This document shows positions 46,682 to 57,368 of a stretch of DNA of 64,000 bases, one piece after another (the first letter of the stretch is position 1; every line of letters starts with the position of its first letter). The translations under genes were made by a program, and so were the position numbers. The stretch is from Patellaria atrata CBS 101060 (lineage: Eukaryota; Ascomycota; Dothideomycetes; Patellariales; Patellariaceae), in the NCBI GenBank assembly GCA_010093705.1, contig MU006094.1:208834-272833 (forward strand). Reading direction: 5' to 3'. The notes below the pieces were generated by a model that saw only the letters and a program-made list of their open reading frames with translations, searched no databases and was not told where the DNA came from.

Positions 46682-48508
46682 ATGCCTGGATCTTCAAGGT
46701 TACCCGTGAGTCTGCGTAACACGCTCGCCGCTCAAAATATCAAACAGCATCGAGGCGAATTGCTGGCGCTGAATCTTGATGTGTACGTCCCCCGCTTCAA
46801 GCTCGTGGAAGGGATTGAAAATCAATTACTAACCATCATATGCTTGGGATAGCGTTCGGAATATAGTCTTTATCCTCTTCCTTCTACGATGGGTTCGCAA
46901 AACGTTCCTCCAGCTCAAAGGCCGTGGTATCATCGGTACCTTCGCCGACGGTTATAGAACTACTTGTCGTATCTTCTACGGTATCTTCTTACGACTCCCG
47001 GGCGTGCGAAACAAAGTACAAGCACAAGTTGCAGAGTCGATCTTGAAGCTCGAGCAGCGACTAGTCCCCAGCGGACCCGGAATCGAGAGATATAGGAAGC
47101 TACCCGTGGAGGGATGGAGCGAAGACAAAGTCCGAGAAGAGTTAGGGAAGTTGAGCGAGATGGAGCATACGAGATGGGAAGATGGGTTAGTTAGTGGGGC
47201 CGTTTATCATGGTGGGGAGAGTCTGGTGAAGCTTCAGACCGAAGCGTTTGGGAAGTTTACAGTTGCGAATCCGATCCATCCGGATGTGTTTCCGGGGGTT
47301 AGAAAGATGGAGGCGGAGGTTGTTGCTATGGTGCTATCATTGTTCAACGCCCCTGACGGAGCAGCTGGAGTATCTACAAGCGGAGGCACCGAATCTATTC
47401 TTATGGCTTGTCTAAGTGCACGGCAAAAGGCATACACAGAGCGGGGAGTCACAGAGCCGGAAATGTAAGTTCCATAATTCTCCTGAATATCATCATTACT
47501 GACCTAGATATCGATAGGATCCTCCCCAAAACCGCACACACAGCCTTCCACAAAGCATGTTCATACTTCAAAATCAAACTCCACCTCGTCCCCTGCCCAG
47601 CACCATCCTACAAAGTCCACACCCCCTCCGTCTCCCGTCTAATAAACTCCAACACCATCCTCCTCGTCGGCTCCGCCCCCAACTTTCCCCACGGCATCAT
47701 CGACGACATCGCCGCCCTCTCCCGCCTCGCAATCAAACACACCATTCCCCTCCACGTCGACTGCTGCCTCGGCTCCTTCCTCGTCCCCTTCCTAGCCAAA
47801 GCAGGCTTCGACGCCGACCCCTTCGACTTCACCCTCCCAGGCGTCACCAGCATCTCCTGCGACACGCACAAATACGGTTTCGCCCCCAAAGGCTCCTCCA
47901 CAGTCCTCTACCGCACCCACGCCCTCAGGAGACACCAATACTTCGTCTCCCCCTCCTGGTCCGGCGGCGTCTACGCCTCCCCCTCCATCGCCGGTTCCCG
48001 CCCCGGCGCCCTCATCGCCGCTTGCTGGGCCTCCCTCATGGCTCAGGGCGAGGCCGGGTATATCGCGTCCTGCCACGCCATCGTTGGCGCCGCGAGGAAA
48101 ATCGAAACGGCCCTGAGGACGGATACCGTGTTGGCCGGGGCCTTGTATGTCCTCGGCCGCCCACAGGTCTCCGTTCTCGCGTTCTCGAGCCGCGAAATAG
48201 ACATCTACGACGTCGCGGACGCCATGTCGGCGCGGGGGTGGCACTTGAATGCCCTCCAGGCCCCAGCGGCCGTGCATGTGGCTGTCACGTTGCCGATGGT
48301 GGGCGCGGTCGAGAGACTGGTCGCGGATCTTGTGGCTGTGGTCGAGGAGGTCAGGGAGGAGGAGCGGAAGAGGGTTGCGGAGGGCAGGGGGCGGAAGGGC
48401 GCGAAGGGCGATGTCGCGGCGCTTTATGGCGTTGCGGGGAGTTTGCCGCATAAGGGCGTTGTGGTGGATCTCGCGTGTGGGTTTTTGGATACGCTTTATA
48501 AGGTTTAG
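46682..48508 (+). CDS. DPL1: sphingosine-1-phosphate lyase (dihydrosphingosine phosphate lyase)
   Basis: Three exons: 46682-46782, 46853-47464 and 47518-48508, giving 567 residues. An N-terminal membrane segment (VVRNIVFILFLLRWVRKT) anchors it in the ER. The PLP fold has GRGIIGTFADGYRTT, SGAVYHGGES, NPIHPDVFPGVRKMEAEV, GVSTSGGTESILMACL and the cofactor lysine in SCDTHKYGFAPKGSS. It splits long-chain base phosphates into a fatty aldehyde and phosphoethanolamine, the exit step of sphingolipid breakdown. Intron 1 has GTACGT and a TACTAAC branch; intron 2 has GTAAGT...GATAG. Exon 3 is far richer in C-ending codons than exon 2 and becomes G-rich (Glu/Arg/Gly codons) after about 48330. Length is normal for the family. 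Confidence 0.96.
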
Positions 48509-49125
48509 GAGTTAGAGAGGGGGTGGTGATGAGGGGAAGGAGGATTTAAAAAGGGGTGGGTTGGCGGGGAGCTGGTGAGAACGAAGGGGAAACGAGACGG
48601 AAGGGTCAAAGGGGTTCATTGTGTATATTTCCACCTTTATCCTTTCCTCATTCCGTTTCTCGCGTACTCTCGTCTCGCTCTTGTCGTGTAGGCGCATATG
48701 TACAGTGCCAGTAGATGTACACGAATCGATCGCCCAGTCGTCTATACGACCTCACTAAGACACTACAACCACCAATTCACACTCACAGCGCAAATATGTG
48801 AGATGGAGCGAATTACTTTAGAATCTACACAAATATACAAAGATTCATGATAAAAAAAAAGGGAGGGGAGGTGGGGGGAGATGGGAGAATACGCCTCCTC
48901 GAAGCCGACCATTCCAGCTTCAAAACCCAACAACCAGTACCGAAAGCACGGTACGAAATCGAAGCCTCAGCGCCGTTTTAAATGCCCGTCTACATACTGT
49001 ACGCCCGGATGCAGATCCGAAAAGGGTGGATGTGAATATAGGAAAGAGAGTGTAAAACGGTCCTCGGTACCAAATGAAGCATGAACCATCGCCGCATCGT
49101 CCCACCGTCAGTGCAAAGTTCACAT
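48509..49125. other. convergent intergenic region DPL1 / PFKFB
   Basis: The left part is G-rich on the plus strand; an A run (48852-48860) and a G-run cluster (48861-48885) follow. No gene seen; both 3' UTRs lie here. Confidence 0.5.
48861..48885 (+). other. G-quadruplex-type run downstream of DPL1
   Basis: G runs at 48861-48863, 48865-48868, 48873-48878 and 48883-48885 with loops of 1-4 bases, next to an A run. Confidence 0.6.
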
Positions 49126-50648
49126 CTACGCTGCATCCCCCTCCTGATGCTTAGCACTACTGCCCTTCTCCCTGAAGGTGCTCACGGCGGGAATATCCGC
49201 CTTGAGCCGTTCCTCCTGTGTCGAATACGCCTTGGGCGTCAACTTGATAAGCGTGTGGAGCGGGACCTCCATCCACGGACTACGCTCCTGCTCGACGTTC
49301 ATGAAGTACGCGTAGATGCACCTCAAAATCGCTTGATGGGTGACGATGAGGATATTCTCGCTGCGCTCCAACTCCATGATGATGGGCTCGAGGCGGATGA
49401 CGACGTCGCGGTACGACTCGCCGCCGAGGTAGCGGTAGTTGTATTTGTCCTCGTCGCGCTGGCGGAAGTCCTCCGGGTACGCCGACTCGATCTCGGCGTA
49501 GGTGAGGCCGTCGCAGACGCCCGAGTCGAGCTCGTCGAGCGCTTTCCATTCGAGCTTTTCGAACTCCAGGAAGCGCGCCGTCTGGATCGTGCGGCGGAGG
49601 GTTGAGGTCCAGACGGTGAGCTTGCGGCCTTCGCCCGCGGATTGCTTTACGAGGCCTGGTAGCGCGCGGGCGTAGGCTTCACCGCGTTCGGAGAGGTCGG
49701 CATCGCCGCCGATTTTGCCTGAAAGGTTGTATTGAGATTCGCCGTGCTGGGGGTGTGAGTTAGCATTTGCATTCAATGTAGGGGTATATTCTTTGAAGTA
49801 TGAATAAGATGGAGAATATGCGTACTCGTGACAACCAGATGGATCTAGGCTTGATGTGCAGATTCATAAGGTAATATACCACGCGACTCTGTAGGTAATC
49901 TTGGATTTGGTTGATGACGACTCGCTTCCCGACGTTGATCAATTTAACGTAGGTTAGGTCATATTCATCCTCATCGATGGTCTGATAGACTTTCTCATAG
50001 TTCCTTATGCGATTGCGAAAGTCTTGCGCAGCCGCTTCTGGATCTTGTCCAACATAATCTGGGGAAGTGGTCTTGACCTCCTTGATGTTGCTCATAATGA
50101 GATCTTCATCGTCGCACTTTGACTCGACGAAGAGCGTCTCTATTCCCTCTGCCTGGCATCGGTCTTGTATCCACCTGCGCCTGGACTTTGTAGAATTTGT
50201 TGCATCGAGGATAGCAATCAGGCCTTGCCCTTCAGAGAACCACTTGACCATGTCATTGACCGCGGCTTCTGCGGCAGCTTTGCGCAACCTTTCTCCCTCA
50301 GGATTGCTGGTGTCGAAGAATTCTGCAGAGGGATTTGGGGTAGCGGTACGACGATATTGGCCGACATTGAAGGTCTTCGCGGGAATTGAGAGCCAATGGA
50401 GGTAACGTACCACTGTTGAAGGTCAGTTGTCACTTGTATCGCAAGAATGTGGCATTGGGATTGAAACAATTACCTTTCTGCGCGATCAGACTCTTGCCTC
50501 GTGCTGGTAATCCCACCATGACCACACATATTTTCGTATCTTCAGCCTGGACACCGACGCCGTTAGTCTTACGATTTGGCTTCAACAATTCGCCCGTAGG
50601 CACGCGACGCATCTCCGGCCTGAAAACGCCGTTCGTAGTCATGATCAT
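49126..50648 (-). CDS. 6-phosphofructo-2-kinase / fructose-2,6-bisphosphatase
   Basis: Three exons: 50648-50474, 50412-49826 and 49746-49126, giving 460 residues. The kinase half has the P-loop VGLPARGKS, NVGQYRR and LDATNSTKSRRR. The phosphatase half begins at the second splice, where R and HGES join to give the catalytic RHGESQYN; later come DADLSERGE, DELDSGVCDG and the second His in ILIVTHQAILRC. The enzyme sets the level of fructose-2,6-bisphosphate and so the balance of glycolysis and gluconeogenesis in the cytosol. Yeast Pfk26/27 have lost the phosphatase His; here it is kept, so both activities are plausible. Start ATG 50648, with a second ATG six bases on. Confidence 0.95.
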
Positions 50649-52631
50649 GAAGTCTGACTGAGTTCGAAATCCAGAAAAGAAGATTAGGAAGGTAGAAGAG
50701 AAACTGTCAAGCCAAGTAAAAAGAAAGAAAGAGAGAATTAATTGGGCAAGCAAGCGGTGAGTAAGGAAGTGATTGCACGTTTTCGGACGGCAATTGGGGT
50801 GAGTTCTTATAATAAAAGCTCAGTATAAAGTTGTTTTGGTAGGTGAAAGGTTAGCTTTCGGAAGCATGGACGATTTTTCCAGAAGAACAGCAGTGGTGAT
50901 ATGGAGGGGGGTAGTTGAGGGGGTGTGTGTGTTAAGATTGTTCACAAGCTCGGCTTTGAGTGCTTAAGTGCAAGGTGCAAGGAGTCGTGGGTGTTTGTTG
51001 ATGCGGCAAGACAAGGCTCGCTAGACGGTCCCTTTCCCCGCAATTGGGTAAGAGCTACCGGAAGACCTTTTCGGAACAAGGAAGCTACGAAGAGGTACAG
51101 AGTACAGTACTGTAAGTTACTCTATACCCAACAGCATAGAAAGTCTTCAGCTTAAAAGGTGCTTGTTCTCCAGGATGTATAAAGCCTTCAAGGACCGCAC
51201 CTCTACACGACTCCTAGGAGTTCAAATATCCGAAACCGAGCTCTGAATTCTTTTACCGTGATAGGTTTTTCTGCCCTGGTGAGACCCCTAGATGTGTTGG
51301 CCGAAAAAAATCCACGTCGAATATCAGTTGTCGATCTGCCAGGGCTCGCCAAATTTATTCATGTACTGTATTCATGTTGCTTACACCTGCAGATGCACCC
51401 TTCAAACCAACTCACCCTTTCACCGTCCTTTTGACCTCTCAATCTCTTCGGCACAATTCCAATCTTGCCGACTTAGAGTGCGCGCTTTTTCCTCTTTATG
51501 GCAGCTATCTAACTCTGCCATATCGTGTTCTTTATCATCGAGATGGAACAGGCAGGCCTCGCACATGAGCATAGTGTCGTGTGTCCCAAAAGGTTGCACC
51601 GAAAATCTGACCGTTGGAAAATCGGAAAGCAGCAAGTGGAGTGATGACCGCCTAGCATTTCGACCTCGCCTTGAGCCGAACCTGGCCTTCCCGACTTTCG
51701 GCGACCGGCACATATTCCGGAGGACAAAACCATACCAAGAAGCAGAAGAAGAAGAGGAAGAAGAGTAAGAAGAAGAAGAGGAGGAGGAGGAATAGGAGGA
51801 GGAGGAGGAGGAGGAATGAAAACAAAAGGCTAGGAGAAAGAGACGGATGAACCATAGTGCGATCAGTGAGACGAGCGGTAGTGGGATTGCGCGAAGAAGA
51901 GGAGATCCGCGCAAGGTCAAAAGCGGAAGTTGACTATGTTGAGCGCAGTGCAGCAGAAGACAATATGGACGACAGGACTGAAGCAACCAATCTAACACTT
52001 ACAATACTCATGTAAACATACTGTGAAGATTGAGACATCCTTCACTATCCTATCGAAAATCCCGAGTGAATGCCGTATTGGGGAAGAGGGAAATATCGCG
52101 GATATGTGACTTCCACTATGATATCCGTAGACACGGCTCGGAAGCCTGCACGATGGTAGATGCGTTGGGTACTGTAGGTAATGCTTCGCACTAAAGCTTC
52201 GACCGTGATATTATATTCTGGATCAGCGGTGCTGTGACGCTGCAGAGATACACAACAAATGGGTTTAATGTCCGTTCTTTTTGGTGGGAGGTGGCAAGAT
52301 CTAAATTATCAATGGTCATAAGCTCTCCGCCCACCTGATCGAGCGATGTCGCTGTCTTATCTTACGAGTAGAAAAAGCATTGCTGACTTGAATATGTTCC
52401 TATTATATATTCTCTATTACCTGTATCTCACCCTGCTCATTGGACTGATTTTCTAAGCGCGCGCATCATAAATTTCATCATCGCTACTCTAAAATGATGG
52501 GTATATAGCTATACTGTGCCATTTGTAAGATACCCGCCCGAAAAAGAAATCCAAATATATTGTACAATGTATGCCCGAGTCTCCAGTATTGCAAAAAGAA
52601 AGTTTTATATTTCGTAGTATTTAGTTGAGAT
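50649..52631. other. intergenic region PFKFB / RXT3 with purine tract
   Basis: About 2 kb with no supported gene. A GAA/GAG/GGA purine tract lies at 51735-51818; frames through it are only Ser/Leu or Glu runs. A GTACAGAGTACAGTAC-type cluster is at 51095-51113. The PFKFB promoter is at the left end and the RXT3 3' UTR at the right end. Confidence 0.5.
51735..51818. repeat. purine-rich (GAA/GAG/GGA) microsatellite
   Basis: Imperfect trinucleotide tract, first GAA/AGA and then GAG/GGA units. It is purine-only for most of its length and lies outside any supported gene. Confidence 0.75.
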
Positions 52632-55600
52632 TCAAGCTGTCACTCCCGCAAGTCTTGCAGAATTTCCAGGTGTATTTCCGCTACTGCTAGTACGGCTTTT
52701 GTTGTCACCTGTAAGGAGACTAACAAGGCTCATAGCAGCGTGAAGTCTCTTGCGACGAGCTTCTGCTCCTCTTTCCTCTCCTCGGCTGTTGCCTTCATCA
52801 ACCCACTGTAGCTGATGAATCTTGAAGCTCATTCCGTCGTGGTTTGAAGGCCAAGATCGACTCTTAATGCCATGCTGCACCGTAGACCCATACTGCTCTA
52901 GAGCTGGTAAGATCAAGATTGTAATGTGGAGATCCATCTCGAGTGGAGGTACAACAGGGCCAGAAGTAGGCCGTGAACCCAATATCTCAGGCATTTCTGG
53001 CTCCTGCGAACCTTGTAACTCGACATCAACGAGCACCTTCTCATCCTCTTCATCCCATTCCCCACGGATCCACCCGTCATGGATAGCTGCAGCAAGCGGA
53101 TCCGAATCATCTGTGTACACTTCTGTACCCCATACGTTCCTTGCTGTACAAATCTGTTCCCTTTGCTCTCTGGTCAAGAAATAGCGCGGTACACGTATTG
53201 TGAATGTGCAATTTGATTTGTCATCAAATTTAGGGATGGGTGTTGCGTACGACATATATCCGAATTTGGCATGTAACATTTGGGATTGGGAAGAAGGAAT
53301 ATCCAGCTGAGGACTGTACAGCTTTGAGCCGAGATGGTTACGAGGTAAATGTTCGACACTTTTGATTAATGGCTCCGAAATTACTGTCGTGAGAGGCTTT
53401 TTGGGCAGTGGGAATAGGGCAGGGTTCGCCTTTGGTACAGCATGATGGTGGTGATGCGTTGCATGGTGATGATGGTGATGGTGTGTTGAAGGTGTGACGC
53501 CAGGATTTGAGGTTATAGTGGAATTAAACTTTTGAGCATTGAAAGGCGTACCACTAGCACTAGCGGGATGCGATGAGGCCGGCATAGGAGAGTCTTCTTC
53601 AGCTTTATGATGGTGGTGGTGATGACTGCAAATTTGATTAGTAAAGGGTGAAATAAAGGGGAGCGGAGTTTAACTTACTGATGACCGTGTGGGTGATGGT
53701 GGTGATGCGGCACAGGATGACTGTACTTGGACCTCTTGGAGCCGCGGCCATTGAGTGTCGGTGTACCTCGACCATCACCCTCGCTATCATTGCGACCTTC
53801 CTCATCCTTCACCCTTCTCCCCTTTCTACCACTTCGGGAAGAGTCCGTGCGCACTAACTTTGTGCGCTCAAGATCGTCCGAAACATGTGCAGGCAAGGAC
53901 TCGGCCCCATTTTGAGGTACAGGGCTCCCACGCAAGGGAGTTGAGGTACCATTACCGGGAAGCGGAGTGATGAACCCGCCTCCAAGCCCTGAGAACGGGC
54001 GTCCGAACTCACTTTTGATGCTCGGATCACCGCTCGGTCCGACAAGCTGAGCTTGGGCACCTTGGACGGCTTGTGGAAGCGGCGAAGCTCTTCCAGCTTT
54101 CCGTGCAGTTTCTGGGCTGACATTTAAGAAAGACCGCTGACGCTGCATCTCTTCACCATGTTTGCGTGTCATCTGGTCAAATGAAGATGACCTTTGTAGA
54201 TATCCAATGACCCGTCGTTCACTGTGCGGGTCAGAGGTAGGCGGAGCACTATATTGCTCCAATGCGCGACCGTTATTACGCTCCAAAAGAGAGATAGGCC
54301 TCATGATATCGTCAGTCCGAGGAGGATTAGCGAATGGTGATTGGGATGCCGAAGGGTTTCGATATCCATTGCGCGACAAGAACTCTTGCTCCTCTCGAAG
54401 TGAGTTTGAAGAGGCTCTGCTTGGTTCCTCCCTAGATGGACCCCTCCAGTGATGACTGGCTTGAGGCGGCTCACCAGATTCATTTATCGCGCGATGGTCC
54501 TGAGGAGATGAATACGCTGCGTGGGAAGTGGGTTGTATAGACACTGGCCTGTCCCTACCGCCCACGTTGAAGAGTCCTCGCTCACGGTGTTCAACTTCTG
54601 CATATCTCCTCGAGAGTGCATCTTCGGCTGCTTTACGTTCTTCCAACTGCGGATTTGTGTGCCTCTGAATATGGGGGCCGAGACCATCTCTAAATTCGGG
54701 CTCTCGCTGAGGGGGAAGGCGGCTCGTCGGTTGACTATTCGGTCGAGGAGGAATGTTTGAGGGGGGTGCCCTCGTATTTTCGCGGCCATGCGCCTCGTGG
54801 ATTGAGGTATGTCGACTATGAGGCGAATAATTACTCGGTTGTCTATATTGATATGGTTGAGCCAAAGATGGCCGCGCCTCAGGAGATCCCTGATTGCTAC
54901 CGTATAGTCGCGTAGGCGATCCAGCATTAACCGAAGGAGGATCTGATGGTCTCGTTGTGGGATTCGGCGCGTACTTATCCGGTGTCTTAGGACGACTATA
55001 CTGACTGTAGTCTCGTCGAGGACCTGTTGAGTATGCTCGTCGGGGTGAAGGTGGTTGCATCGACTTCATACTAGGTGAAGGAGCAGCTACCGTGGATGCA
55101 GGTGGTGAGTGATGAGGTTGCTGTGAGCCAGAAGTAGGATCAGAGCCAATGAGCGAGGATATGGACATGCTACTACCAGGTCGATGACCAGAGGTTAAGC
55201 TTGGCAAATCGCGCCCTGCTGGAAAATGCGGCGGTTGCGGCGCGCGACTACTATGGTAAGGTTGCGCAGAATTTTGCAGCTGTTGCTGGGGAGGAGATGG
55301 AGGGGGCATATTTCTACCACCATACACGGTTGGCGGCGGGGGAGGGTCATGTGAGGCTAGAAGTTGGCGTTCGGGCATTAGCAAAGCTCTAATAAGCAAT
55401 ATACGATGCTTTCTAGGTAAGGTACAAATGTATAAGCTTACCTCCATAATAGGCGCGTGGGCTCCCACTCCCTCCTGATGTAGCTGCACCTCCATTTGCT
55501 GGTCCACTTGTACCAAGAGATCGCCTCCTCGCTGAGTCTAGTATATAAGAACTACTCTGATTTGCAGAGGAAACAGATGGAGGGGGTGGAGGTGGGGGTA

Positions 55601-56586
55601 CATTTCGATTTTGCTGCAACTGCTGTTCTTGTTGCTGAGGTTGAGGGGGGTGCTGGGGGTGGTGAGCGTGAGAAGCAGGGTGGTGTTGCAGCGCAGGAGG
55701 ATTAACATTCGGGGTCCCTGGATCATCGTCATTGGCGTTAGCGAAAGTTAGCCCTCTTAGCGTGTTGGGCAGGGAGTAGCAAGGAATGCCAGGGAGTTTA
55801 TTTTAGCGCTTGCATTAGCGCATATGTTAGCGCCTTGGGGTACCGCAGGGGCGGGCTCGGGAAGCTGACGAGCCAGAGATTGTATGATGCGGGAAAAACG
55901 GCGCCTTGACAGATGGGAAAATCAAAGGGGCGGGGTAGACAAATGAAAAAAAAAATAGGATAGAAGTCCCCATCTTGAGCTAGAGCGTCCGTACAAGAGT
56001 AAGTGTGACGTGGAAGATATACACCGTCGTCCTCCGTCACCATTACTCGCTGCACTAACTTCCTTGGAACATCGATGCATCGCCGAAAGATGTGCTATCT
56101 GCTGGAGGGAGCTCAAGACCAGCTCGAACCATCGTTCCCTCGCGACAGCAGATCCAACACCTTCGTAGCATGTGTTCCATTTGTTCTTCTTGAGATAGGA
56201 AATTTTTCCCGGGTGTAAACTCTCTCCATGTTTCATCTGTGTGACCCGACGTTTTGACTCTCTAAAACAGTAAGAAGAAAATGTCGCATACCGTTTGTGC
56301 CTCCCCAACTACCCCCTAAGGACGGCCTATCCGTGTGTAATCCAGATGACCCATCTCTTCTATGCGGATTGTAGCTATCTTGTCTCTGGGATTGCGACGT
56401 CGGTAGGAAAGGGTCGCGGCGCGGGAAGAGATCGTTATATGGGACGTGGACTGTCGGTTGTGAAGACGGAGTGTACGAAGGAAATGCTGGATGCTGTGAT
56501 TGCGGACCAGCTTGATGATTTGGATTTTGTATAAGTGGCCGATCTTGCGGTCGATTAAAAGAGTGCTGTGACTGTCGCGAGTCCAT
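52632..56586 (-). CDS. RXT3: Rxt3, subunit of the Rpd3L/Sin3 histone deacetylase complex
   Basis: Four exons: 56586-56292, 55753-55442, 55356-53679 and 53625-52632, closing in frame at 1092 residues. The Rxt3 domain is in the last exon: LFPLPKKPLTTVISEPLIKS, LGSKLYSPQLDIPSS, FTIRVPRYFLTREQREQI, VWGTEVYTDDSDPLAAAIH and LDLHITILILP-like sequence (MDLHITILILPALEQYGS). Rxt3 is a structural part of the large Rpd3 complex that represses transcription by histone deacetylation. The first 770 residues are Pro/Gln/Ser-rich and disordered. Three His-rich tracts lie just before the domain, one spanning a splice junction. The intron between 56291 and 55754 is long (538 nt), and its GAG acceptor is the least certain join; an unseen small exon could be inside. 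Confidence 0.88.
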
Positions 56587-57368
56587 AGTTGTGGGATGCA
56601 GTTGGAAGGCACACCGTGGTTTTGGAACGTCGAGGATAGGATGAGAATTTCGAAAAGAAGGTTGGTTAATTTCCGACGCGACCAAGGGGATAACTTGAGG
56701 TTATCATTATAATGTATTATGTAGCCGCATGGTGATGGTAGAGAAAGAGGTTTTGTCAGTAGGTAAGAGTCAGAAAGGGTGAGAGATGGAGCTTTTGGTT
56801 GGAAAAGATGAAGACGGGAAGCAACGAAGGAAAGTGGAAAGGTGCGGTGGTGCTGAGGTGCTGCCAGCTCTCTTCGGGTGCCCTTGGTGCTTAACCTTGG
56901 CTCGACGGCTCTAATTCCAGTCGATCATTATGTGGTGACTGGTCTAGCAAAAGAATCGCTAGGAAAATCAAAGGATCCATGCAAATGCATCCACTTTGGA
57001 ACTTTTACACAAGACGCGCTTTCCCTGTCAAGAACAGAAGGAACCCCTTGGCCCCACCCCACGAGACCGAACCGGCCGATGACTTTATGAACTCCAAAAG
57101 ATACTCCGTGCAAAGTCAACATATCTATGACCAACTTCCCGTGCAAGTACTGATCAAAGTTAGACGCTTAACTTACTCTTCAGGCTACGGCATATTGTAT
57201 GCTTCTCTTATCTTCTTCCAAGGGTCCTTAATCTTTAAGTCATAACTGAGAGTCTAGTTCTCAGGGTCTGAATAATGACCTGCACATCTCTGCCGTAAAG
57301 TTTGTTGGCATTTCGGACTTTTGACCGTTGGCTTCCCCTCATACCTTCAATACTATTCGCCCTGCGGC
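56587..57368. promoter_or_regulatory. divergent promoter of RXT3 and BTN1
   Basis: 782 bases between opposite starts. No supported gene and no clear known binding site. Confidence 0.45.

Noticed and set aside
47557-48453. 298-codon Arg/Pro-rich frame inside DPL1
   Set aside because: It is an out-of-phase shadow of the C-rich third exon of DPL1; composition (Pro, Arg, His runs) is non-protein-like.
49081-49605. Plus-strand frame of 174 codons opposite PFKFB
   Set aside because: It is antisense to a conserved phosphatase domain, with Leu/Val/Arg-rich composition caused by the codon bias of the real gene.
51420-51998. 192-codon minus-strand frame
   Set aside because: Its middle is only Ser/Tyr runs from the purine microsatellite, and no domain or splice support was seen.
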